This document shows positions 26,014 through 35,300 of a DNA stretch of 60,874 nucleotides, in pieces. Every line of letters starts with the position of its first letter. Within the stretch, counting starts at the first letter, position 1. Made by a program: the position numbers and the translations under genes. Under the pieces are notes generated by a model. The model saw nothing but the letters and a program-made list of their open reading frames with translations. It made no database searches and was not told where the DNA came from. The DNA is from an uncultured Flavobacteriales bacterium (GTDB taxonomy: Bacteria; Bacteroidota; Bacteroidia; Flavobacteriales_G; Salibacteraceae): assembly GCA_913062955.1 (NCBI GenBank), contig CAJXZP010000019.1:1-60874 (forward strand). Reading direction: 5' to 3'.

Positions 26014-26392
26014 AATAACAGGTGTTTTGCTAATGGCTTTGGCTGGGGTTCACGTCATTTTTCCAAGATATTTTAAATGGAAAGAAGAGCTGAAGGCATT
26101 GAGTTTAATTAACCGACAAATGATGACCGTTCATACTTTTTTCATCGCACTTGTTGTTTTTCTGATGGGCTTACTCTGCCTGACTTCAGCACCTGAATTA
26201 ATAGAAACCAAACTGGGTAAGACACTTTCATTGGGTTTTGGAGTTTTCTGGTTTATGAGGCTTCTGATTCAGTTCTTCGGCTACTCATCAGAATTATGGA
26301 AAGGAAAGATTTTCGAAACTATTATCCATTTAGTATTTACTGCTTTTTGGCTATATTTAAGTGTCTTGTTTTTGCTTAATTATTTTAATTAA
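25997..26392 (+). CDS. Small four-helix membrane protein
   Basis: 131 residues from ATG 25997, overlapping the methyltransferase end by 17 bp; the in-frame GTG further upstream (25949) is less likely because it would add a charged, non-membrane tail. Four hydrophobic segments (TGVLLMALAGVHVIF; FFIALVVFLMGLLCL; LGFGVFWFMRLLIQF; FTAFWLYLSVLFLLN). Recognised only as a generic Bacteroidota membrane protein. Last gene of the five-gene run; no clear terminator follows. Confidence 0.65.
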   Translation: MEIHFKITGVLLMALAGVHVIFPRYFKWKEELKALSLINRQMMTVHTFFIALVVFLMGLLCLTSAPELIETKLGKTLSLGFGVFWFMRLLIQFFGYSSELWKGKIFETIIHLVFTAFWLYLSVLFLLNYFN

Positions 26393-26446
26393 CCAATGCA
26401 GGGGTACATCCGCCACATCATCTGTAAAGCCCTCGTTTAAGATTTT

Positions 26447-26558
26447 CTATGCGCATCGAATAATGGGACTTACCTGTTAACGGATGACTCATTTGTCCTT
26501 CACCTTTGGTATTCAGTCCCGATCGGTTAATGACTCCTTGAGCAAATCTAAGGGCTCA
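26447..26558 (-). pseudogene. Decayed fragment of a dinB 3' end
   Basis: Begins CTATGCGCA like the bases next to the dinB stop (40072-40080). It then tracks the dinB C-terminal coding sequence for about 110 bp: GACTCATTTGTCC, CACCTTTGGTAT and CTCCTTGAGCAAATCTA all have close counterparts at 40100-40190. Substitutions and small indels destroy the frame. It occupies most of the 301-bp spacer 26393-26693 and lies in the same orientation as dinB. Confidence 0.7.
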
Positions 26559-26596
26559 AAAAAACGATTTCCCTAATGCAGAATATAGTGGGGTAG

Positions 26597-26620
26597 TCCA
26601 TTTAATTTCAATTAAATGGA
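26597..26620. promoter_or_regulatory. Perfect 11-bp palindrome upstream of the TPR-LuxR regulator gene
   Basis: TCCATTTAATT and its exact complement are separated by 2 nt, 74 bases before the regulator start. It has the shape of a dimer-binding operator, with no T run for termination. The binding protein is unknown; autoregulation by the downstream gene is possible. Confidence 0.45.
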
Positions 26621-26693
26621 GAATAGAAGAAGGACAGGTGTAGGATCGAGTTTCTATTTTGAAATAGGCTACTAAATCTTATATTGTGCAGCA

Positions 26694-28496
26694 ATGAGTG
26701 TAACCCGAAAACTAGAATTGAAATTGGATGCCATGAGAAAAGTAAGTCACACCCTATTGTTGATGTGTGGACTTATCATGACAAATTTATCGATATCACA
26801 AGTTAACCAGATCGATAGTGTTCAAAATGAACTTCTAAAAGGGGGTGATATCAATCGTACACTTTCGTACATATCAGAACGTACTCGGATCCATGATCCC
26901 AGTACCATTGCGTTCGCAAATCTGGGATTGGAATATGCGGTTGAAAACAATTTAAAGGATTGGCAAGTCGATTTTTTGTTAGGTCGTGCAAGGGGGAATA
27001 AATTTCTAAAAAATTATTCGAAAATGCTTTTGGGTGCGCTAGAAGCCATCCAAATCATTGAAGAGAATGCATTAGGCGGGGAATGGAAGAGTCAGGCTAA
27101 TTTCATGGCTGCAGTTGCTCTTAAAGAGTTGGGCGCCTATAGTGAGGCGATAGAAGTCCGAAAAAGTCAGCTAGATTGGGCCAAGGAGTCTAAGCAAAAA
27201 GGAAGGTATTTGAATCACATTAATTCCATTGGGTTGATTTTTTACCGTATTCCTCAATACGATTCAGCCATTGTCTATTTTAAACAGGTATTAAAGTATG
27301 CCGAAGAAAAGTCGATGTGGGCCGAAAAAGCGAGTGCCTTAAATAACATTGGCCTAGGATATTATCAGCAACGTAAACTGGATTCTGCCAAGTATTATTT
27401 TGAGCGTGCGCATCCGCTATTTATGCAAGGGAATACCCAAACAGATCGTTTGATGGCGAGTTTGGTTGGGGGTAACTTATCGCAATGTTATTCGATTCAA
27501 GGAAATGAGGTACGCATTAAAAGCTTACTAAATACGGAAATAAGGGTGACTAAAAAATACGCGGAGTATTCATCCTTACCCACTGCATATTTACGAATGG
27601 CTACGCTTTATGAGGCTCTAAAAAATTACAATACAGCAATTTCATATGTTGATTCCGCTTATCAAGTACTTACTTCCTCGGAAAAATCTGGGAATTCAAA
27701 CCTTCTTTATCTGGAGGTTCTTGAACGATACGTAGCGTTATTAGATAAAGTGAACGATTCAAAATCTGCTTTAACCTATGCCCGTAAATACATAGAGATA
27801 TATAAAGGGCTTTATGGGGAGGATGCCACTAGAGCATTGGCTTTGAGTAAGGTTTCGTATCAAGTTTCAGGAATTCAACGCGAGTTAGAATTAAAAAAGA
27901 CACGGGTCTTGAAGTTGGAAAAGGAGGAACAATACTCCACGTTGAAAATGGGTTTAATCATCGCCATTTGTATTTCTATTATTCTTATCGCTTTAATGAT
28001 CATCTTAAAAATGAAAAGTGAGTATAAGAAGAAAAGGGTGGTGGAAGACTATTCCAAACAACTTTTGGAAAATTCGATTGAAAATAAAAATCAGATGTTA
28101 ACCCAGACCATGCTCAATTTAACACGAAAGAAGGAATTTGCAGAAGAGCTTTTGACTCGCTTAAAGGGCATTGTTGGTGTGGATAAAAAATTTGATACCT
28201 CTATTCAAATGTTTATCGCTAATGAGATTAAAATGGATGAATCCTTACTGGGTACGAATAAGTTCATGTCTAAATTGGACAAGGATTTTTTCACCAAGTT
28301 AAAACTCCAATTCCCGCAACTTTCCGAAAGTGATTGTAAACTATGTGGTCTTATACGAATGGATTTGTCCAATAAAGAATTGGCTATTGTGATGAATATA
28401 ACACACGAATCCATGAAAAGCCGTAAAACTAGAATGAGTCGGAAAATGAACTTGCCACCCGGAACTATATTATTTGAAATCCTTAAAAATATTTAG
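26694..28496 (+). CDS. Membrane-anchored TPR regulator with C-terminal LuxR-like HTH
   Basis: 600 residues. If ATG 26733 is used instead, the protein starts at MRKVSHTLLLMCGLIMTNLS with a clean signal peptide; the start is therefore uncertain. About six TPR repeats (about 130-390, for example SALNNIGLGYYQQRKLDSAK), a single membrane helix (about 419-439), a coiled coil, and a C-terminal winged/HTH region (about 540-600; FPQLSESDCKLCGLIRMDLS, NKELAIVMNIT). This is the familiar Bacteroidota one-component architecture that senses a periplasmic signal and binds DNA in the cytoplasm. Its target is unknown. It sits directly upstream of the T9SS adhesin at 28.6 kb, a plausible target. Confidence 0.82.
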   Translation: MSVTRKLELKLDAMRKVSHTLLLMCGLIMTNLSISQVNQIDSVQNELLKGGDINRTLSYISERTRIHDPSTIAFANLGLEYAVENNLKDWQVDFLLGRARGNKFLKNYSKMLLGALEAIQIIEENALGGEWKSQANFMAAVALKELGAYSEAIEVRKSQLDWAKESKQKGRYLNHINSIGLIFYRIPQYDSAIVYFKQVLKYAEEKSMWAEKASALNNIGLGYYQQRKLDSAKYYFERAHPLFMQGNTQTDRLMASLVGGNLSQCYSIQGNEVRIKSLLNTEIRVTKKYAEYSSLPTAYLRMATLYEALKNYNTAISYVDSAYQVLTSSEKSGNSNLLYLEVLERYVALLDKVNDSKSALTYARKYIEIYKGLYGEDATRALALSKVSYQVSGIQRELELKKTRVLKLEKEEQYSTLKMGLIIAICISIILIALMIILKMKSEYKKKRVVEDYSKQLLENSIENKNQMLTQTMLNLTRKKEFAEELLTRLKGIVGVDKKFDTSIQMFIANEIKMDESLLGTNKFMSKLDKDFFTKLKLQFPQLSESDCKLCGLIRMDLSNKELAIVMNITHESMKSRKTRMSRKMNLPPGTILFEILKNI

Positions 28497-28622
28497 AAAA
28501 ATCAGGCTTGATCACCTCATGCTACCCCCTTGATTACCCTTTGATTACCCACTTGCCATTGACGCGGGGAGTGTGAATCACTATCGTTGCAGTTAATTTA
28601 AAATTAACTTATTCGTAACGAA

Positions 28623-31600
28623 ATGAAAAAAATAAATCTACTTTTTATTGGGGTAATGATGCTCCTGATAACGCCCGAGATATATGCCCAAATGACAGGT
28701 GTATATACCATTGACTCCGCTTCGGTAACCGGGGGGACCAATTACCAAACATTCTCTGCTGCAATTACCGACTTAACCACCAATGGCGTTTCTGGACCGG
28801 TCACATTTAATGTGTTGCAAGGAACGTATTCTGAACAAATTTCAATTCCTTCCATAACAGGGTCTAGTGTTACTAACACCATAACCTTTAAAGGGATGGG
28901 AGATAATACACTCCTTACGGCTGCGCCAGCCACTACTAATTTACCCGTAGTAAGTTTAAATGCAACGAGCCACATTACCTTGGATAGTTTGAAAATTGAA
29001 GTCACCGGTCCTCAAGGTTGGGGGGTTCATTTCATGAATCAAACCGATTCGGTAACGGTACAAAATTGTCACATTATAGTACCTGCTTTAACGCCTTGTT
29101 ATGGGGTGATTGCTTCAAGTTCTGTCACGTCCACTTCAGCTACCTCTAACAATGCCGAGTATACTTCATTGATAAATAATCATATTGAAGGAGGATACTA
29201 CGGAATTTTGATAAAAGGAGTGACGACACCATTAACTACACCGTCTAAAAAAATTAACTACGGTACAGATATTACCCTCAGTGGCAATACGATTGTTGAT
29301 TTTTCATTAAGGGGAATTGATTTGAGTTATAATCACAATGTAAATATCTTGGGGAATGTTGTTTCCTCTTCGGTAACCACAGCTAACTACGCTTTGAGAT
29401 ACTGGGATGCAGGAGATAACGCCATTATCAGTGGGAATACGTTTTATCTCGCTTCCAATACCAACAATACACGCGTTGTTGCTTTATCCATGGCACCACC
29501 TAATGGTCCGGCTGGCGATATTTTATTACCCATAATTGTATCGAATAACTTTATTCAATATGAAGGAACAAACACCACAACACCTACCGGGTTATTGTTA
29601 AAGAATAAAGGCTATTTAAAAGTATATAACAATACCATAAAGGTGAAAAACCAGGGAGCAAATGCGAATTGTATTTGGTTTGATGCGTCTGGATCTAGAG
29701 GAGATATTTTTGGTTTAGAAATTAGAAATAACATCTTAAGTTTAGATAATAGTGGATCGGGTCATTTTTTCTTTAATGCAGCCAATGGAACCTCTTTTGA
29801 CAATATGGTCATTGATCATAATAATTACTACGCGCCTTCTAATTATTTTAGTATGAAACTTCCAAATGGTGTTAATAATATCATTTCTACGTATACTTCT
29901 TTAACAGCCTATCAAGCCAATACTTTTGGTTACGGAGCAGGAGCTTTAAATGTGGATCCACAATTTGTATCCACAACGGATCTGCACTGTACAAGTGTAG
30001 CCATGGAAGATAACGGAGCGGTTATCAGTGCAGTTACCCACGATATTGATGGGGATGTAAGAAGTTTAACAACGCCTGATATGGGAGCTGATGAGTATTC
30101 TACTGCCTTGGTTATCTGTTTGGGACCCACCCAAACATTTGTAGAATGTGATGGATTTACTATTACTGTGGGTAGTCATACTTATTCTACAACGGGTATT
30201 TACACCGATACTTTGGTGGGGGCTGGATGCGACTCTGTGGTAGTGACCGATTTGACGATAAATTTACCCAGTACTTTTACACAAACTCTTTTTGAATGTA
30301 CAGGTTATAGTATTACGGTAGGAGGTAACACGTATTCTACGACTGGGATTTATATGGATACATTGTCCCTTGCTGCAGCCAATGGGTGCGATTCTATTGT
30401 GACTACGGATTTAACCATTAATGGGATCTCTAGTTTTACACAAACCTTTAATGAGTGTACTGGTTTTTCGATTACTGTAAATGGAAATACCTATTCCACT
30501 ACAGGTGTATATACGGATACTTTGGTTACGGGCGCTTCCACAGGGTGTGATTCGGTGATTGTAACCGATTTAACCGTGAGTAGCGCTATTGTGAACACGC
30601 AAACCTTTAGTGAGTGTACGGGTTTTTCTATTGTCGTAAATGGAAACACCTATTCAACTACTGGAGTATATAATGATACGGTTGTCAATGGTTCGGCTGC
30701 GGGATGTGATTCGGTAATTGTAACGGATCTAACCATTAAGCTCGCCACTGCAAGTACAGATACTCAAACAGCTTGTGATAGTTTAGTTTGGATGGATGGT
30801 GTTACGTATACCGCCAGTAATTCTACTGCTACGGATACTTTAGTAAATGCAGCGGGTTGTGATTCCGTGATTACATTGAATTTGACCATTAATAACAGTA
30901 CTGCAGCAACCGATACCCAAGTTGCATGTGATTCGTATACTTGGATGGATGGTATTACTTATACTGCGAATAATACTACCGCTATAGATACTTTAGTAAA
31001 TGCAGCAGGTTGTGATTCGGTAGTGACATTGGATTTAACCATAACTATTAGTACTTCAGGTATCGATGTGCAAAGTGCATGTGATTCGTATACTTGGATG
31101 GATGGTGTTACGTATACGGCCAGCAATTCTACTGCTACGGATACTTTAGTAAATGCAGCGGGTTGTGATTCGGTAGTGACATTGAATTTAACCATAAATA
31201 ATAGTACAACGAGTATCGATGTGCAAAGTGCTTGTGGATCTTATACTTGGATGGATGGTGTTACGTATACGGCCAGTAATTTTACTGCTACGGATACTTT
31301 AGTGAATGCAGCGGGTTGTGATTCGGTGGTGACATTGAATTTAACGATTAACAACAGTACCACAGGAGTGGATACCCAAATTGCTTGTGATACCTATACT
31401 TGGATGGATGGGAATACCTATACGACTAATAATACAACTGCTACACATACGATAAGTAATGCCGCAGGTTGTGATTCTGTAATTACTTTGGATTTAACGA
31501 TTTCAAGTGTGGATGTAACGACAACTACGAGTGGGGATACGATTATTGCAAATGCAACGGGTTTCGTATATCAATGGATAGATTGTAGTGATAATAGCGA

Positions 31601-31973
31601 AATTGATGGGGAGACTAACTCTCGTTTTATCGCTTCGATGAATGGGAGTTATGCCGTAGTAATTACGGATGGTAATTGCTCAGATACATCTGTTTGTGTG
31701 AATTTAACTAATGTGGGAATAAATGAAGGTGAGTTTAATACTTCTATTCGTTTGTATCCGAATCCGACTCATGGAAAAGTGAATTTAACTTTTGGCGATA
31801 ATACAGGTAGGGTCCAAATTAATGTGTTAGATATGTCTGGCAAGTCATTATTAGAAATGTATAGTGAGCACAAAAATGTAGAACTGGATTTGAGTAATTT
31901 CGAATCGGGAATGTATTTTGTACGTGTTATTACACCTACCGGACAAAGAACCATTCGATTGGTGAAAATGTAA
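28623..31973 (+). CDS. T9SS beta-helix adhesin
   Basis: 1116 residues with signal peptide (MKKINLLFIGVMMLLITPEI, ending YAQ). A right-handed parallel beta-helix (about 40-480; strands with ISGNT, NNI and NYY turns) is followed by four modules of the ECTGFSITVNGNTYSTTGVY type, five to six 51-residue WMDGVTYTAS...GCDSVVTLNLTI modules (about 715-960), an Ig-like segment (YQWIDCSDNS) and a type A sorting domain (about 1040-1116; RLYPNPTHGKVNLTF ... TIRLVKM). Exported by Sec/T9SS by homology. A strong terminator follows. Two TTGATTACCC copies lie just upstream in the 126-bp spacer. Confidence 0.9.
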   Translation: MKKINLLFIGVMMLLITPEIYAQMTGVYTIDSASVTGGTNYQTFSAAITDLTTNGVSGPVTFNVLQGTYSEQISIPSITGSSVTNTITFKGMGDNTLLTAAPATTNLPVVSLNATSHITLDSLKIEVTGPQGWGVHFMNQTDSVTVQNCHIIVPALTPCYGVIASSSVTSTSATSNNAEYTSLINNHIEGGYYGILIKGVTTPLTTPSKKINYGTDITLSGNTIVDFSLRGIDLSYNHNVNILGNVVSSSVTTANYALRYWDAGDNAIISGNTFYLASNTNNTRVVALSMAPPNGPAGDILLPIIVSNNFIQYEGTNTTTPTGLLLKNKGYLKVYNNTIKVKNQGANANCIWFDASGSRGDIFGLEIRNNILSLDNSGSGHFFFNAANGTSFDNMVIDHNNYYAPSNYFSMKLPNGVNNIISTYTSLTAYQANTFGYGAGALNVDPQFVSTTDLHCTSVAMEDNGAVISAVTHDIDGDVRSLTTPDMGADEYSTALVICLGPTQTFVECDGFTITVGSHTYSTTGIYTDTLVGAGCDSVVVTDLTINLPSTFTQTLFECTGYSITVGGNTYSTTGIYMDTLSLAAANGCDSIVTTDLTINGISSFTQTFNECTGFSITVNGNTYSTTGVYTDTLVTGASTGCDSVIVTDLTVSSAIVNTQTFSECTGFSIVVNGNTYSTTGVYNDTVVNGSAAGCDSVIVTDLTIKLATASTDTQTACDSLVWMDGVTYTASNSTATDTLVNAAGCDSVITLNLTINNSTAATDTQVACDSYTWMDGITYTANNTTAIDTLVNAAGCDSVVTLDLTITISTSGIDVQSACDSYTWMDGVTYTASNSTATDTLVNAAGCDSVVTLNLTINNSTTSIDVQSACGSYTWMDGVTYTASNFTATDTLVNAAGCDSVVTLNLTINNSTTGVDTQIACDTYTWMDGNTYTTNNTTATHTISNAAGCDSVITLDLTISSVDVTTTTSGDTIIANATGFVYQWIDCSDNSEIDGETNSRFIASMNGSYAVVITDGNCSDTSVCVNLTNVGINEGEFNTSIRLYPNPTHGKVNLTFGDNTGRVQINVLDMSGKSLLEMYSEHKNVELDLSNFESGMYFVRVITPTGQRTIRLVKM

Positions 31974-32000
31974 TTTCAGTCATTTAAATGAATAGAAAAG

Positions 32001-32035
32001 AGGGAGGATGCTGTATGGTGTCCTCCCTTTTTTTT
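32001..32035 (+). terminator. Rho-independent terminator of the 28.6-kb adhesin
   Basis: An 8-bp GC-rich stem (AGGGAGGA 32001-32008, TCCTCCCT 32021-32028) is followed by seven T, 28 bases after the stop. Confidence 0.9.
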
Positions 32036-32183
32036 GTTTGTTTCGATGCCATGTACTGAATGTTTGAGTGTAATTGTTTTATTATTGCAGCCTAATAAAT
32101 TGACTCTGTAACATCTATATCCTTTTTGTAAACTTAGTTTATGTAAAAACTATTATTCATCTTTTGTGCAAACAACTTGAACC

Positions 32184-32198
32184 GTTGATAGTATCAAC
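32184..32198. promoter_or_regulatory. 15-bp palindrome upstream of the 32.3-kb adhesin promoter
   Basis: GTTGATA-G-TATCAAC is perfectly symmetrical and lies about 65 bp upstream of the -33 element at 32264. It could be an activator or repressor site. The remainder of the 376-bp spacer 31974-32349 holds only the terminator and the promoter. Confidence 0.4.
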
Positions 32199-32263
32199 AA
32201 TGCGGGTTATGGCCCACTGTCCTGTCCTGAATTTGCGACCAAAACTTTTGAAAAAATGACTTT

Positions 32264-32291
32264 TTGAGATTAATTATATGAGTTATATTTG
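32264..32291 (+). promoter_or_regulatory. Bacteroidota-type promoter of the 32.3-kb adhesin
   Basis: TTG at 32264-32266, a 17-bp spacer and TATATTTG at 32284-32291 match the primary sigma factor consensus of this phylum (TTTG/TTG, 17-20 bp, TAnnTTTG). The box ends 58 bases before the first ATG. Confidence 0.65.
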
Positions 32292-32349
32292 TTACTGATA
32301 AATCACTAAGATTTACCCTGTTATTTTTATTCAAATATCTTACCCTCAA

Positions 32350-35300
32350 ATGTTAGGCATGAAATTTCGATTCAACCAATTATTTATAACTACATTAATT
32401 CTATTATTTTCACATTTGTCTTTTGGGCAAGACCTTAATTATAGGTGGGCTCAGCATGTGGGGGGGCAAAACTTGTTAGAAGGCAAAGCTGTTAATATTG
32501 ATATGGATGGGAATGTAATTTCTGGAGGGACTTGGGGAGACAATGTGGATTTTGATCCACCTAATAACTTAGATACAGTTGGTAGTAGCACGTATGCTGA
32601 ATCAATCTTTATTGTGAAAAATGATTATTACGGAAATTACCTCTGGAGTTTTACTCTTGAAAGTGTGGGGAGTAATAATTATGACTTAGATCTTGCTGAT
32701 ATAGAAACAGATCAAGCAGGAAACATTTATATAGGAGGTTCGTATCGTGCAAATTTTGATTTGGATCCATCCCCAACCAATATAGTAATGACCACAAAAA
32801 CTGGAAATACGGATGCTTTTTTAGCTAAATATAGCTCAGATGGAGAGTATTTGTGGTCTGTTCTGTTAAAAAGTTCATCTGGGGGTGGGGTGAATTTATT
32901 AAAAGATATAGAAATAGATCATTTAAATAATGTTTTTATTACGGGTAGCTTTGAGCATTATGTCGATTTTGATCCCAGTAGTGCTATTCAAAGTGTAAAT
33001 GGCTCAAGTAATTCTATTTTTGTTTCTAAATACAGTTCCAGTGGCGGATTCTTAGATATGCATTACTTTTATAGTCCAGGAGCTGGGGATAGTTATCCTA
33101 CCGATATGGCTGTTGACTCTATTGGTAGTGTATATGTAACTGGTGCATTAAACAGTTACAGTTTTTATTTAAATGGATTCACATACCCTAATGGCAGTAA
33201 GTTAGTAACAAAAGGATTTGGTGATATTTTCCTAATAAAACTAGATTTCAATTTAGATGTTAACTGGGCTCATGGAATTGGTTCAAGTAATAGTGATAAA
33301 CCCTATGCCATGGAAATTGATGATAGTGCAAATGTGTATATCACGGGTGGGTTTTCAGCTGCCATGGACATGGATCCTAGCGTAACAGGTGTTCTGACTT
33401 TGAGCAAATTAACGACTAGTAATTTTGGGATTTTTATTGCAAAGTATGATTCCGCAGGTGCAATAAAATGGGCTAAGGAATTTGGTGGGAAATCGAATAC
33501 AGGTAAGACTATTGACTTGGATGCTGAAAATAATGTCTATGTAAGTTTAATTTTAAACGGAACGTCTTATTTAAATCCTGGAGTTAATAACCTAAGTGTT
33601 TCTGCCCCTATTAGTGGATTAACTATTATAAAACTTAATCCACAAGGAATAGCTATTGGTAGTACAGTTTTAGAAGGTGTTTCATTTCCAAATTTACAGG
33701 CGAGTATTGATGTGGATAATTTTGGAAATGTTGCCTTTACAGGTAGATTTTCTGGTCAGGATGATTTAGACCCATCTACTGGTACAGCTAATTTTAGTGC
33801 GAGTCATCATTTTGATGCAATTACAGGAATGTACGCACATTGCGATATTATAGTAGATTCCGTTATGAGTTCTTACAATTACTCAGTTTGTATTGGGGAT
33901 ACACTTTCACTTTTTGTTGACTCAACCTCAGTTTCTAACGTTGTTTGGTCCAATAATAATACTGGATTTAACTCGGGTTATTTTGCAGAAGATGTTGGCT
34001 ATGTTCTGGTGGGTTCGGAATGTGTTTATTACTTTTATATAGACCAAATAGAAAATATTTTTGATACGACCGTATCCGCTTGCGATAGCTTTACTTGGTC
34101 GATAAATAATCAAACGTATTACCAATCAGGTACATATATTGATACCATTTCATCGATAAATGCATGTGACTCTGTTTTTATTTTGCATTTACAACTTAAT
34201 GCAAGTGACTCTACGCAATTTAATATTACCAATTGCTTCAATTATTATTGGTCCCAAAACGGCTTAACTTATTATAGTAGTGGCATTTATAAGGATACAG
34301 TTTTAAATCAAATTGGGTGTGATAGTATTCTAACCTTAGATTTAACGATCAATTTTGCTACTACCGGAACAGAGGTAATTACGGCTTGTGATTCTTACCA
34401 ATGGATAAATGGAGTTACTTATTATTCTAGTAATAGCGCGGCCATGGATACTTTAACGAATTCATTAGGCTGTGATAGTATAGTGACTTTAGATTTAACG
34501 ATCAATTTTGCTACTGCCGAAACAGATGTAATTATGGCTTGTGATTTTTACCAATGGATAAATGGAGTTACTTATTATTCTAGTAATAATACGGCCATGG
34601 ATACTTTGACGAATTCATTAGGCTGTGATAGTATAGTGACTTTAGATTTAACAATCAATTTTGCCACCACTGCAACGGATGTGATTAGTGCATGTGATTC
34701 TTACCAATGGATAAATGGAGTTACTTATTATTCTAGTAATAACACGGCCATGGATACTTTAACGAATTCATTAGGCTGTGATAGTATAGTGACTTTAGAT
34801 CTAACGATCAATTTCGCTACTGCCGGAACAGATGTAATTACGGCTTGTGATTCATTGGGCTGGATAAATGGGGTAATGTACTATTCCAGTAATAATACAG
34901 CTAAGGATACTTTAGTTAATGCTTTAGGCTGTGATAGTATAGTGACTTTAGATTTAACGATCAATTTTTCTACTGCCGAAACAGATGTAATTACGGCTTG
35001 TGATTCTTACCAATGGATAAATGGAGCAACTTATTATTCTAGTAATAACACGGCTATGGATACTTTAACGAATTCATTAGGCTGTGATAGTATAGTGACT
35101 TTAGATTTAACGATCAATTACACGACTACTGCAACGGATGTGATTGCTACATGTGATAGTTTAACTTGGATTGATGGAGTAACTTACTTTTCGAATAACA
35201 ATACGGCAATGGATACTTTAACCACTGTTAGTGGTTGTGATAGTGTGCTTACTTTAAACCTAACGATTAATACCATTGATTCAACCGTTATTCAAAGTAT

